Source: DASSQJ01 sp963726295 (GTDB lineage Bacteria; Actinomycetota; Actinomycetes; Actinomycetales; Dermatophilaceae). From it: a DNA stretch of 64,000 nt. The translations under genes were made by a program, and so were the position numbers. The notes under the pieces were generated by a model, which was not told where the DNA came from, did no database searches, and worked only from the letters and a program-made list of their open reading frames with translations. The stretch lies in the NCBI GenBank assembly GCA_963726295.1, contig CAVSBW010000002.1:248001-312000 (forward strand), given 5' to 3'. This document shows positions 1-8,242 of this stretch, in pieces (position 1 is the first letter of the stretch; each line of letters begins with the position of its first letter).

Positions 1-710
1 TCGTCGGGAGCCCATGCGTCGAGGAGCAGCGTGACGCGCCCGTTGGCGGGAACGGTGTCGGTGTGCACCTCGCCGACCGGTCCGCCGCTGCCGTGCACGG
101 TGATCGCGGCGGTGACCGGGTTGCCACCGGGGTTGAGCAGCACGAGCCGCTCGAGCCGCCCGGCTCCAGCGCCACCGGCCAGCAGCCAGAGGTCGGAGCC
201 GGCGGCCAGGCACGGCGACGTGACCAGGCCGCGCATCGAGTCGCCGTCCTCGAGCCACTCCTCGGTGGCGGCCACGGCCGGCGCCAGCGACCCCGTGGCG
301 GTGAAGGTCACCGGCCCCTTGCCCGGGATGGCGGTGTCCGCGGACCCGGGACGCTCCTCGCCCAGCCGGGCGCGTTCCTTGCGACGGTCGGTGAGCACCG
401 CCTCGCCATCGCCCTCGGGTGCCTGGGGCAGGAGGTCGGCGGGTCCGGAGACCGCCATGACGGTGCCGTCGACGTCGGCGTCAGGGACCCCCGAGATGCC
501 GGTGAGCTCGTTGCCGGGGCACATCGCGGCGACGGCCGTGGCCAGGCTGGTGTCGCTGACCGGCACCTGGTCGCCGCCACTGGCCGCGGCGAGGTCGAGG
601 CCCGGGGGGTGGGTCGTGCCGAGCCAGACCAGCCCCGCCGCCGCACCGGCCGCGACGGCGACGCGGGTGGCACCGGGGGCGAACGGGCGCACGGTGCTCC
701 AGCGGCTCAT
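1..710 (-). CDS. DUF5719-family protein, C-terminus beyond the window edge
   Basis: Only the first ~236 residues lie in the window; the reading frame stays open to position 1. The ATG at 710-708 overlaps the TGA of the upstream glycosyltransferase gene (ATGA), so the two are probably translated in tandem. A single hydrophobic stretch near residues 13-30 suggests a signal peptide or membrane anchor. The rest is soluble and rich in Ala, Gly and Asp, with a WLLAGG...LLNPG pattern around residues 175-195 that I associate with actinobacterial DUF5719 proteins, which usually sit beside whiB and a large GT2 membrane protein as here. Function is unknown; an extracytoplasmic envelope role is inferred only from context. 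Confidence 0.75.
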   Translation of the reverse strand, partial: MSRWSTVRPFAPGATRVAVAAGAAAGLVWLGTTHPPGLDLAAASGGDQVPVSDTSLATAVAAMCPGNELTGISGVPDADVDGTVMAVSGPADLLPQAPEGDGEAVLTDRRKERARLGEERPGSADTAIPGKGPVTFTATGSLAPAVAATEEWLEDGDSMRGLVTSPCLAAGSDLWLLAGGAGAGRLERLVLLNPGGNPVTAAITVHGSGGPVGEVHTDTVPANGRVTLLLDAWAPD

Positions 711-3700
711 GACCGGCCCACCCGGGTCTCGCGCCGCCCGAACGGGATGGCGAGGAAGGCCAGGAACACCGCGCCGACGAGCTGCACCCCGTGCCACCAG
801 CCCTGCGGGTCGACGAGGGTGACGGTGAGCAGGCCGCGCCCCTCGGGCAGCTCGTAGGTGGGCGAGGCCGTGTCGTCGAGCGGCAGCAGCACCCGTCCGT
901 CGACCGCCACGACGGCCTGGTCGGCCCAGCCGGCGGGCTCGGCGACCACCAGCCGGCTGTCCGCGGGGACGACGAGCGAGGTGGTCGTGGCGGCGTGGTC
1001 GCCGAAGGTCTCGACCAGGCGGGTGTCGTCGGGCGTCTCCATCCCCAGGCGCGGGCTGGCAACGAGCGACTCGTCACCGCGTTCGGCCGGGCTGACCCGC
1101 CACATCTCCCAGCCGTCGTGCGGCGAGATGCGCTGGAGGCCGGCGGTGGCGTCGAGGCGGCGGGCGAGCTCGGGCACGGGCTCGCCGCGGATGGCGAGGA
1201 GGTCCACCGCGGTCGCGGCCACGAGGCCGTCGCCACCGGCGCGTGCGTCGAGCAGGGCGGTGACCCCGTCGGCGACGCTGCCGTCGGCCTCGGTGACGGC
1301 CGGGAGAGGTCGCACCACGTCGGCGGCCTCGCGGCCGACGAGCCGGTAGCCGGCGCCGAGCTCGCCGGGGGTGACGAAGAGGGCGCGGGTGGCGAAGGAC
1401 CCGTTCGCCTGTTCCACGGAGACGGCCGGACGCGGGTCCTTCCAGGGGCCGACATCCTCGCCCAGCGTGGCGACGACGACGCCGCCGGCGCCGAGCAGCA
1501 CCGCGGCGACGCCGGCCGTGACGGCCGCCCAGGCACCGCCGGCCCGCCAGCGCCCGTGGCGGCGCAGCTGGAGGCCGTCGAGCCCGCGGACCAGGGCGAC
1601 GACGAGGACGAGGACGAGCGGGAGGAGGAAGGTGCCGGGCCAGAGCGTGATCGGCTCGCCGGTGCCCTCGACGCCGGCCGGCACCGTGCCGAGGCGCAGC
1701 GCGGGCCCGGCGAGGGCGAGGGCGAGCAGGAGCGGGACGAGTGCCGCGACGACCGTGTCGGCCACGCGCCAGCGGCGGGTGCGGGCGAGGGCGAGGACCC
1801 CGACCACGGCGAGGGGCGCGGTGGCCCAGACGACGGGGGCGCCGGGGCCGCCCGGGTCGAGGAGAGCGATGCGCCAGAGCGGCTGGGGGTCGCCGCCCCA
1901 CTGGGCCAGGCCCGAGCCGGCCACGAGCACCGGCCACGCGGTGCGGGAGGCGCCGAGCAGGCCCGGCGCGAGCATGGCGACGGGGACGAGGGCGATGACC
2001 AGTGCGTGCAGGCGGGTGCCGCTGCGCACGACCAGCAGGACGAGGGCGGCGAGGACGACCGGCACGAGCAGCACCGGCGCGAACGCCCCGAGGACGACGA
2101 GGGCGAGGGCCGTGGCGAAGGCGCTGGTGGCAGTGGAGCGGCCGGTGGCGACGAGCCAGAGGCCGGCCAGCACCGGGGGCAGCAGGACGAGGGCCACCGC
2201 CACCGCGACTCGCCCCTGGGCGACCCCGGCGAAGGCCACACCGCTCGTGGCCCACGCGAGCGCCCCGAGGGCGCGGACCCAGCGCGTGGTGGCCACGGCG
2301 CGCAGCGCGATGTAGGCGCTGACCGCCGCCGCCGGTACGGCGAGGAGGACCACGAGCCCGACGACGAGACCCGCCGGCGAGGCCGGGCTCGGCAGCAGCG
2401 GGAGGTGCGCGACGAGCCAGGCCGGCCCGGCGAGCAGCGCCGCCGTGGGACCGACCGGATCGGGGCCGCCGAGGCCCGCGCCGGTCCAGCCGTCGCGCCA
2501 CGAGTGCCAGAGCGTCGCCGCGTCGGCGCTGGTGCCCACGAGCTCGCCACCGGAGAGCCCGTGGCCGAGCCCGGTCCACACGCCGAGGCCGAGCGAGCGG
2601 GCCGAGACCGCGAGGACGAGGGCCGCGGCCGCGGCGGCGAGCACCCCGGGGTGCGACACGACGCGGGAGAGCCACGAGCGGGGCGCGAGCTCGGAGGCCT
2701 GCTGACCAACAGGGTCGCGGGGCGGGACGAGCGCGTGGTGCACGGCATCGGCCCAGCCGGTGAGCACGGCACGGCGCGGCTCGAACAGGGTCCTCAGGTG
2801 GCGGCGGCGCACGTACCGGGTGTGCCGCGTGCGCCAGCGGGAGATGGTGCCCCGGACCGGGTCGATGGCGGTGAGGGCGGTCAGCTCGGCCCACGCCGAG
2901 CGGGGCCGCTTCAGCAGGACCAGACCGACCGCGGCGACGAGCGAGGTGAGCACGATCCACACCGCGAGGAACGGGATCGACCACCACGGGGCCCGCGCCA
3001 GCGCGACGCGCCGGGCGCCGCGGCGTCGGGCGGCGGTGGTGGCGGTGACGACCGCGACCCCGGGCTCGGACCGCATCCGCGCCTGGGGCACGGCGACGAC
3101 CCGGCGGCCGGCGGCCTGGGCCCGCCAGCCGAGGTCGAGGTCGGCACCGACGTCGCCGAACGAGGTCTCCCAGCCCCGGAGCTCGGTGAGCAGGTCGCGC
3201 TCGATCAGCGAGCCGGCGAACGGCACGGCGAGCGCGTCCATCACCCGGTCGTACTGGCCCTGGTCGGGCTCGCCGGGGGCCGGGCGGGCGAAGAGCCGGC
3301 CGCCCCGGGTGGCCCGGATGCTCAAGGCGCGCAGCCGGGTGGGGTTGGTGTCGTCGAGGTGCTTGGGCCCGAGGAGCCCGGTGGACGGCGACCGGCGCCA
3401 GGCGTCGACGAGGGCGACCAGCGCCCGTGGCTCGGGGGTGGCGCCGACCGGCAGGAACCACAGCAGCGAGGCGGCGTCCTCGGGCTCCGGGTGCTCCCGC
3501 ACGGCATCGAGGACGGCGCGGCGGACCGGGAGCCGGGGGTCGGCGGTGACGAGGGACACCGGCACGATGGTCGTCTCGGCCAGCGTGGCGACGAGATCGG
3601 CCAGCGACACCTCGACGGTGTCGCCGTCACCGGTCGTGGCGCCGCTGTCGAGCGGGGCGCCGCCGGTGCGGTCGAGGACGAGGACCTCGTCGGGGAGGAG

Positions 3701-3844
3701 GGTCTGCGCGAGGAGGGCGTTGAGGGCCTCACCCGTGCCGGTGGCGTCGAGGCGGCTCACCAGCACGGCGGTGACGACCGGAGGCACCGCCGCGGTCGGG
3801 GAGACCGCTCCGGTCGTGGTCGGGCGCGCGGGAGCCAGCGTCAT
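707..3844 (-). CDS. Large GT2-type glycosyltransferase with multi-pass membrane region (1045 aa)
   Basis: Residues ~20-250 form a GT2-like (GT-A) domain: an initial VTAVLVSRLDATG strand, a DEVLVLDRTGG segment and a late GWETSFGDVGADLDLGWRA acceptor-site motif. The usual metal-binding DxD is not obvious (FLPVGATP occupies the expected place), so activity is uncertain. A membrane helix near 290-315 and about ten further helices between 395 and 770 follow. A ~230-residue, probably extracellular domain and a last helix before the basic C-terminus complete it. It lies 25 nt downstream of whiB and is ATGA-coupled to the DUF5719 gene, suggesting one envelope-related operon. The ATG at 3844 has no clear Shine-Dalgarno. 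Substrate unknown. Confidence 0.8.
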   Translation of the reverse strand: MTLAPARPTTTGAVSPTAAVPPVVTAVLVSRLDATGTGEALNALLAQTLLPDEVLVLDRTGGAPLDSGATTGDGDTVEVSLADLVATLAETTIVPVSLVTADPRLPVRRAVLDAVREHPEPEDAASLLWFLPVGATPEPRALVALVDAWRRSPSTGLLGPKHLDDTNPTRLRALSIRATRGGRLFARPAPGEPDQGQYDRVMDALAVPFAGSLIERDLLTELRGWETSFGDVGADLDLGWRAQAAGRRVVAVPQARMRSEPGVAVVTATTAARRRGARRVALARAPWWSIPFLAVWIVLTSLVAAVGLVLLKRPRSAWAELTALTAIDPVRGTISRWRTRHTRYVRRRHLRTLFEPRRAVLTGWADAVHHALVPPRDPVGQQASELAPRSWLSRVVSHPGVLAAAAAALVLAVSARSLGLGVWTGLGHGLSGGELVGTSADAATLWHSWRDGWTGAGLGGPDPVGPTAALLAGPAWLVAHLPLLPSPASPAGLVVGLVVLLAVPAAAVSAYIALRAVATTRWVRALGALAWATSGVAFAGVAQGRVAVAVALVLLPPVLAGLWLVATGRSTATSAFATALALVVLGAFAPVLLVPVVLAALVLLVVRSGTRLHALVIALVPVAMLAPGLLGASRTAWPVLVAGSGLAQWGGDPQPLWRIALLDPGGPGAPVVWATAPLAVVGVLALARTRRWRVADTVVAALVPLLLALALAGPALRLGTVPAGVEGTGEPITLWPGTFLLPLVLVLVVALVRGLDGLQLRRHGRWRAGGAWAAVTAGVAAVLLGAGGVVVATLGEDVGPWKDPRPAVSVEQANGSFATRALFVTPGELGAGYRLVGREAADVVRPLPAVTEADGSVADGVTALLDARAGGDGLVAATAVDLLAIRGEPVPELARRLDATAGLQRISPHDGWEMWRVSPAERGDESLVASPRLGMETPDDTRLVETFGDHAATTTSLVVPADSRLVVAEPAGWADQAVVAVDGRVLLPLDDTASPTYELPEGRGLLTVTLVDPQGWWHGVQLVGAVFLAFLAIPFGRRETRVGRS

Positions 3845-3869
3845 GCGGAGGCGGTGCGGTGGCGGGCGA

Positions 3870-4145
3870 TCAGACTGCGCGCTTCTTCAGCTTGCGCCGT
3901 TCCCGCTCGGAGAGGCCGCCCCAGATGCCGAACCGCTCGTCGTTGGCGAGCGCGTACTCGAGGCACTCGGCGCGCACCTCGCAGCCGACGCACACCTTCT
4001 TGGCCTCGCGGGTGGACCCGCCCTTCTCCGGGAAGAAGGCCTCGGGGTCGGTCTGGGCGCACAGCGAGCGCTCCTGCCAGGACAGGGCACCCTCCTCGGC
4101 GTCCTCGCCGTCGAGCAACCCGTCGATCAGATAGAGCTCCTGCAT
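3870..4145 (-). CDS. whiB: WhiB-family iron-sulfur transcriptional regulator (WhiB2/WhmD-like)
   Basis: A 91-residue protein with the four cluster-binding cysteines at 29, 52, 55 and 61 (C-x22-C-x2-C-x5-C), the GIWGG turn at 73-77 and a basic C-terminal tail (RERRKLKKR) typical of DNA-binding Wbl proteins. WhiB proteins bind a [4Fe-4S] cluster and act with the principal sigma factor. The position beside fbiA/fbiB suggests the WhiB2/WhmD class, associated with septation and cell division. The start at 4145 is chosen over an upstream in-frame ATG because AGGAGG lies 5 nt before it. A strong promoter is visible (see 4209-4238). It probably heads the operon with the GT2 and DUF5719 genes. Confidence 0.95.
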   Translation of the reverse strand: MQELYLIDGLLDGEDAEEGALSWQERSLCAQTDPEAFFPEKGGSTREAKKVCVGCEVRAECLEYALANDERFGIWGGLSERERRKLKKRAV

Positions 4146-4208
4146 CGTGTCCTCCTCGACCCTCGACCCGTGCACCCCGGCCGGGCGGCTCCGGAGTACA
4201 TGGGTGGA

Positions 4209-4238
4209 ATTACACGCGTGTCATGCACCTCGCGTCAA
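4209..4238 (-). promoter_or_regulatory. whiB promoter with palindromic spacer
   Basis: Read on the minus strand, TTGACG (4238-4233) is followed after 18 nt by TGTAAT (4214-4209), the best sigma-70-type promoter seen in the window. It predicts a start near 4202 and a ~57-nt leader that includes the AGGAGG site. The spacer holds a perfect 10-bp palindrome, ACACGCGTGT (4212-4221), which overlaps the -10 edge and could be an operator. No regulator can be named from sequence. Confidence 0.7.
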
Positions 4239-4392
4239 GCCGTTCGGTGTTATTGGGGAACTTTTGTCATTCCGGGCGTGTCGCGAAGCCGGGGCCCTGC
4301 GGGCCCGCCGGCCCCGTCGGGCGCCTCCGGCGGGTGCCCACGGTACGAGGCGGAGTTACCGCGCCGAGGTCGGGGGTGCGAGACTCACCGCC

Positions 4393-5367
4393 ATGCGCAT
4401 CACGGCCATCGCCGGCGGGGTGGGCGGAGCCCGGTTCCTCCGGGGGCTGCGGCACCACCTCGACACCACACCGGGCCTCGAGGACTCCAACGTCACGGTC
4501 ATCGCGAACACCGGTGACGACATCACGCTCTTCGGGCTGCGGGTCTGCCCCGACGTCGACACCCTGCTCTACACGCTGGGCGGCGGCGTCCACGAGGGCC
4601 AGGGCTGGGGCCGTGCCGACGAGACCCACCGCATCCAGGACGAGCTCGCGGCCTACGGCAGCCAGCCCCAGTGGTTCCGGCTCGGCGACCTCGACTTCGC
4701 CACGCACATCGCCCGCTCCCAGTGGCTGGGCCAGGGACTCACCCTGTCGGAGGCCACCGCCCGGCTCGCAGAGCGGTGGGGACTCCCCGGGCGGAGGATG
4801 CGCCTGCTGCCGATGACCGACGCCCCGGTCGAGACCCACGTCGTCGTCGCGGACGGTGACGGCGAGCGGGCCATCCACTTCCAGGAGTGGTGGGTCCGGC
4901 ACCAGGCGTCACTGCCCGCGAGCCGGTTCGTCGTCGCCGGTCTCGACCGTGCCGCGGCGGCTCCCGGGGTGCTCGAGGCCATCCGCGAGGCCGACGTCGT
5001 CGTGCTGCCCCCGAGCAACCCGGTGGTGTCGATCGGCATCGTCCTCGGGGTCCCGGGGGTCCGGGACGCGCTGCGCGGCACCAACGCCCCCGTCGTCGGG
5101 GTGTCACCGCTCATCTCCGGCCGGCCGGTGCGCGGGTTCGCCGACGCCTGCCTGCGCACCATCGGGGTGGAGTCGACGACGACGGCGGTGGCCGGGCTCT
5201 ACGAGGACTTCCTCGACGGCTGGATCGTCGACCCCGCCGACGCCGACGCGTTGCTGCCGCGGGCGCGGGTGGAGGTGTTCGACGGGCCGCTGCTCATGTC
5301 GGACGTCGCGGCCGCCGGGCGCATCGCCGCGCACGCGCTGCGCGTCGCCGACGTCGTCTCGGCCTGA
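4393..5367 (+). CDS. fbiA: 2-phospho-L-lactate (or enolpyruvyl) transferase of coenzyme F420 synthesis
   Basis: A 324-residue CofD/FbiA protein. It joins the phospho-lactyl or phosphoenolpyruvyl moiety from its GPP-activated donor to the deazaflavin Fo, giving (dehydro-)F420-0. Visible family features are the N-terminal nucleotide-binding GGVGGARFLRGL (residues 8-19), ANTGDD near 38 and CPDVDTLLYTLGG near 52. The length fits the family. The ATG at 4393 is chosen because the protein begins MRITAIAGG, as family members do. It is divergent from whiB and 8 nt upstream of fbiB, so the two are likely co-transcribed. F420 users occur later in the window (56342-58385). Confidence 0.95.
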   Translation: MRITAIAGGVGGARFLRGLRHHLDTTPGLEDSNVTVIANTGDDITLFGLRVCPDVDTLLYTLGGGVHEGQGWGRADETHRIQDELAAYGSQPQWFRLGDLDFATHIARSQWLGQGLTLSEATARLAERWGLPGRRMRLLPMTDAPVETHVVVADGDGERAIHFQEWWVRHQASLPASRFVVAGLDRAAAAPGVLEAIREADVVVLPPSNPVVSIGIVLGVPGVRDALRGTNAPVVGVSPLISGRPVRGFADACLRTIGVESTTTAVAGLYEDFLDGWIVDPADADALLPRARVEVFDGPLLMSDVAAAGRIAAHALRVADVVSA

Positions 5368-5375
5368 GACCGCGC

Positions 5376-6548
5376 GTGACGCCGCTGCACGACCCGCCGG
5401 AGCCACGGGCGGTCCCGGTGGCGGGTCCGGTGACGGTGCTGCCGGTGTCCGGCGTCCCGGAGGTCACCGCCGGTGCCGACCTGGCCGGCCTGCTCGTCGC
5501 GGCGCTGGCACCGCTGCGCCTCACCGACGGTGACTGTCTCGTCGTCTCGAGCAAGGTGGCCTCGAAGGCCCTCGGGCTGGTCTCGGGCCAGCCGCGCGCC
5601 GCGGCGGTCGACGCCTCCACGCGGCGGGTGGTGGTCGAGCGGCAGGGTCCGGGCGGCGTGACCCGGGTCGTCGAGGCGGTCGCCGGGCCGGTGATGGCGG
5701 CCGGTGGGGTGGACGCCTCGAACACCGGGCCGTCCGGTGCCGTGCTCCTGCTGCCCGACGACCCTGACGCCGAGGCGGCCCGGCTGCGCGGGGAGCTGCT
5801 CACGGCATCCGGACTCGGCGCGTCGGCATCCCTCGGCGTGGTCCTCTCGGACACGGCCGGACGGCCGTGGCGGGCCGGCCTGACCGACTTCGCACTCGGC
5901 GCCGCGGGGCTGACGGTGCTCGAGGACCTCCGCGGTGGGGTGGACGCCGACGGCCGGCCCCTCGTCGTGACCGCGCGGTCGCTCGCCGACGAGGTGGCTG
6001 CGGCCGCCGACCTCGTCAAGGGCAAGGCCGACGCCGTGCCGGCGGCGCTCGTGCGCGGCCTTCCCGCCGCGTGGTTCGGGGCGGGCGCCGAGGGGGCGCG
6101 CACGCTGGTGCGCACGGGGCCGGCCGACTGGTTCGCGCTCGGGCACGTCGAGGCCGTGCGGGCGGCCCTCGGCGCCGCGCCCGGCACCGACGTGGCGGCC
6201 GCCGTGGGAGTCCCCTCGACCGAGCCCGAGTCCCTGGGTGAGCGGGTGGCCCGGGTCGTCGCCCTCGCGCTGCTCGACGTCCCCGACGGGTCCGCTGACG
6301 TCGAGGTCCGCGAAGCCGGCGGTGGCGGTTCCGACGCGGTCGACGGTGCGGGGAGTGTGGCGCAGGAGGCGTTGGCGGCGGACGCGTCCGGCGCTCGAGC
6401 GGTGGTGGCCCTGGCCGCACCCGACGCGTACGACGTGGGGAGGCTCGTCGAGCGGATGCGGGTGGCCGCGGCCTCTGAGTCCCTCGCGTGCTTCGTGTCC
6501 GCACGGGGCGCGACGTCGGTGACGGTGACGCTGACCCCGCCGGCCTGA
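5376..6548 (+). CDS. fbiB: F420-0:gamma-glutamyl ligase, without the FbiB nitroreductase half
   Basis: The N-terminal ~245 residues match the GTP-dependent ligase that adds glutamates to F420-0. Seen are LVVSSKVASKALG near residue 50, VVLSDTAGRPWRAGL near 155 and a DLVKGKADAVPAALVRGL segment near 215. Full-length mycobacterial FbiB continues with a ~200-residue FMN nitroreductase-like domain that reduces dehydro-F420-0. Here only ~130 Ala/Val-rich residues follow, with no recognisable FMN-binding motif. The 390-aa gene is intact, so this is an alternative architecture rather than a frameshift. The GTG at 5376 lies 8 nt after fbiA. A strong hairpin follows at 6558-6591. Confidence 0.88.
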   Translation: MTPLHDPPEPRAVPVAGPVTVLPVSGVPEVTAGADLAGLLVAALAPLRLTDGDCLVVSSKVASKALGLVSGQPRAAAVDASTRRVVVERQGPGGVTRVVEAVAGPVMAAGGVDASNTGPSGAVLLLPDDPDAEAARLRGELLTASGLGASASLGVVLSDTAGRPWRAGLTDFALGAAGLTVLEDLRGGVDADGRPLVVTARSLADEVAAAADLVKGKADAVPAALVRGLPAAWFGAGAEGARTLVRTGPADWFALGHVEAVRAALGAAPGTDVAAAVGVPSTEPESLGERVARVVALALLDVPDGSADVEVREAGGGGSDAVDGAGSVAQEALAADASGARAVVALAAPDAYDVGRLVERMRVAAASESLACFVSARGATSVTVTLTPPA

Positions 6549-6557
6549 CCGGCCGAT

Positions 6558-6591
6558 GGGGCGACCCGTGGAGCCCGGGCTCCATCGCCCC
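6558..6591 (+). terminator. Hairpin after fbiB (candidate terminator)
   Basis: Ten nt after the fbiB stop, 7-nt arms GGGGCGA (6558-6564) and TCGCCCC (6585-6591) enclose a perfect 16-bp palindrome TGGAGCCCGGGCTCCA (6569-6584). There is no T-tract, which is common for actinobacterial terminators. It could end the fbiAB transcript before the hemerythrin gene. Confidence 0.5.
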
Positions 6592-6739
6592 CGACCCACG
6601 AGGCCTGGGCCCCACCCCCCGTCCCATGACGCGAACGCCTCCCCCGGCCACGTCGACGGTCCTTGCCACCGGGGCCACGCTGGAGCACCATCGTCCCCGG
6701 TGCCGGTCGCAGGGGCCGGCCCAGCGAGAGGAGCCACCG

Positions 6740-7408
6740 GTGACTGACCGGTTCGACCCCGTCAACAACATGAACGCCGTCATCCACAGCGCCCTCCGGC
6801 GCGACCTGGAGCGGCTCGAGACCGTGACCCGCACCGGGATGCCGGACGCGCAGCGGGCGGCGCTGTGCCGGCACGTCGGCTGGGTGCTCGACTTCCTCCA
6901 CCACCACCACGTCGGCGAGGACGAGGGCGTCTGGCCCCGGTTGCTCGCCAAGCGGCCCGACCTCGCGCCGGTCGTCGACCAGATGACCACCGAGCACGAG
7001 GCCCTGGCCGCGGCCTCCGACCAGCTCCGTGCCGCGGCCGACGCCTACGCCGCCGACGGCTCGCCCGAGGCGCGGGCGCGGCTGCACGAGGCGACGGTGG
7101 AGATGCAGGCCGCGACCCTGCCGCACCTCGACCACGAGGAGCGGGAGGTCATCCCCCTCGCCGCCGAGGCGTTGGACTCCGAGGACTGGGCGTACTTGTC
7201 CAAGAACCACTTCCGCAAGGGTCTGTCGTTCTCGGACAGTGCGACCTCGCTCATGTGGGACCTCGACGACGCCACACCCGAGCACGCCACCGCGGTGCGC
7301 TCCGAGGTGCCGGGGCCGGTGCTGTGGCTGATGTCGGCGATCTTCGGCGGCCGCTACGACCGCGCGGCGACGACCCGGTGGGGCGCCCTCGCCGGCACCC
7401 GCGCCTGA
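6740..7408 (+). CDS. Hemerythrin-domain protein
   Basis: A 222-residue cytosolic protein whose first ~150 residues form a hemerythrin HHE four-helix bundle. The metal-ligand pattern is visible as HHHHVGEDEGVWP near residue 55, TTEHEAL near 83 and LPHLDHEEREVIP near 127. Such proteins carry a di-iron centre and bind O2, NO or peroxide, or sense iron/redox. The C-terminal ~70 residues (SKNHFRKGLSFSDS..., LWLMSAIFGG) are an extension often seen in actinobacterial members. The GTG at 6740 is preceded by GAGAGGAG 6 nt upstream. It lies 191 nt after fbiB and is probably a separate transcript. Physiological role not determinable. Confidence 0.88.
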   Translation: MTDRFDPVNNMNAVIHSALRRDLERLETVTRTGMPDAQRAALCRHVGWVLDFLHHHHVGEDEGVWPRLLAKRPDLAPVVDQMTTEHEALAAASDQLRAAADAYAADGSPEARARLHEATVEMQAATLPHLDHEEREVIPLAAEALDSEDWAYLSKNHFRKGLSFSDSATSLMWDLDDATPEHATAVRSEVPGPVLWLMSAIFGGRYDRAATTRWGALAGTRA

Positions 7409-7841
7409 GGCCGCCGCCGTCGGCGTCGGTAAGGGTGAGCTCCTCGACCTCGGCGAGCAGCAGGTACGCGGCTTCGGCGGGGTCGACCACGGAGGGGTGT
7501 GGTGAGCCGCGGGCCGCATCCGACACGCTCCGGAGCCGCTCGGGTGCGGAGGGCTGCCCATCGGCCGCGCCGGCCCCTCCGGGCGGGTCGGGGGACCCTG
7601 CCGACGCGGCCGAGAGCGACTGGACTCGGTACCCCACCCGCCCCTCCCCCAAACCCGAGAGGCCAGGCATCCCGGTGCCGGACGGCAGGTCTGACCGATC
7701 GGACGAGGGACGGGTTCGCACCTTCGGGTCGACTTTCCGCGGGGCCCGCTGGCGGGGTCGGGGACCGAGCCGGGCCCGGGTTAGCGTCTCGCCTCGTTGC
7801 GCCCGGAACCGGGTGCGATGAACCACGAGAGAGGGATGAAC
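7409..7841. other. 433-bp intergenic stretch with a possible gene remnant
   Basis: No intact gene is supported. On the minus strand, around 7425-7510, one frame reads VVDPAEAAYLLLAEVEELT, which has natural protein composition, but it runs on into the hemerythrin gene as Arg/Pro-rich shadow sequence and has no convincing start. It may be the remnant of a small gene. Toward the plus-strand cassette, TTAGCGT near 7783 could be a -10 element, but no -35 is evident. No terminator hairpin with a strong stem was found. Confidence 0.35.
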
Positions 7842-8219
7842 ATGAAGCGACTCGCAGTCGCCCTGGTCGCGGGTGCGGCCGTCTCCACGCTGGCCTACGC
7901 CTCGGCGTCGGTGCTGAACGTGGACGGGGGAACCATCCAGGCGGGGGCGGACTCGAAGCTCAGCTGCGACGCCGACGGGGTGAAGGCCAACTGGGGCCTC
8001 GAGACGGACGACAACTCCGTCCGGTCGGTGCGGGTCTCGGGCATCTCCGCCGACTGCGCCGGGACCGAGATGTTCGTCGCGGTCAACGGGAACCGCGTCG
8101 GCGCCGGGGAGATTCCGACCCCGACCACGGCGGGTCAGGACGTCCAGTTCACGGTCAAGCTGGCCCAGCCCATGACGCCGGAGTCGATCGAGAACATCAA
8201 GATCTGGATCGAGGGCTGA
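7842..8219 (+). CDS. Small exported protein with LxVDGGxIQA mature N-terminus (cassette member A)
   Basis: A 125-residue protein beginning MKRLAVALVAGAAV with a type-I-like signal peptide ending near AYASAS (residues 19-23). The mature N-terminus carries L25-N-V-D-G-G-T-I-Q-A34, a motif shared with the protein at 8778-9206. The ~90-residue domain behind it has two cysteines (C42 and one near residue 74) that could form a disulfide, and a polar beta-rich composition. The ATG at 7842 is preferred over one at 7836 because GAGAGAGGG lies 6 nt before it. The next gene is an ER/SipW-type signal peptidase, its likely processing enzyme. By analogy with TasA/camelysin-SipW pairs it may be a surface structural protein; family not recognised. 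Confidence 0.82.
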   Translation: MKRLAVALVAGAAVSTLAYASASVLNVDGGTIQAGADSKLSCDADGVKANWGLETDDNSVRSVRVSGISADCAGTEMFVAVNGNRVGAGEIPTPTTAGQDVQFTVKLAQPMTPESIENIKIWIEG

Positions 8220-8242
8220 GCACCTCACCCGCACTGACGGCG

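Noticed and set aside
791..4816. Very long open frame on the plus strand across the GT2 and whiB genes
   Set aside because: Its product is Gly/Asp/Arg-rich low complexity, antisense to well-supported minus-strand genes with protein motifs. Long antisense frames are expected at this GC content.
5294..7561. Long minus-strand frame opposite fbiB and the hemerythrin gene
   Set aside because: Arg/Pro/Ser-rich shadow with no motif; the plus-strand genes have clear domains and starts.
7425..7580. Short natural-looking minus-strand segment VVDPAEAAYLLLAEVEELT
   Set aside because: No supported start or stop; it runs into antisense shadow of the hemerythrin gene. Kept only as a possible remnant in the intergenic entry.
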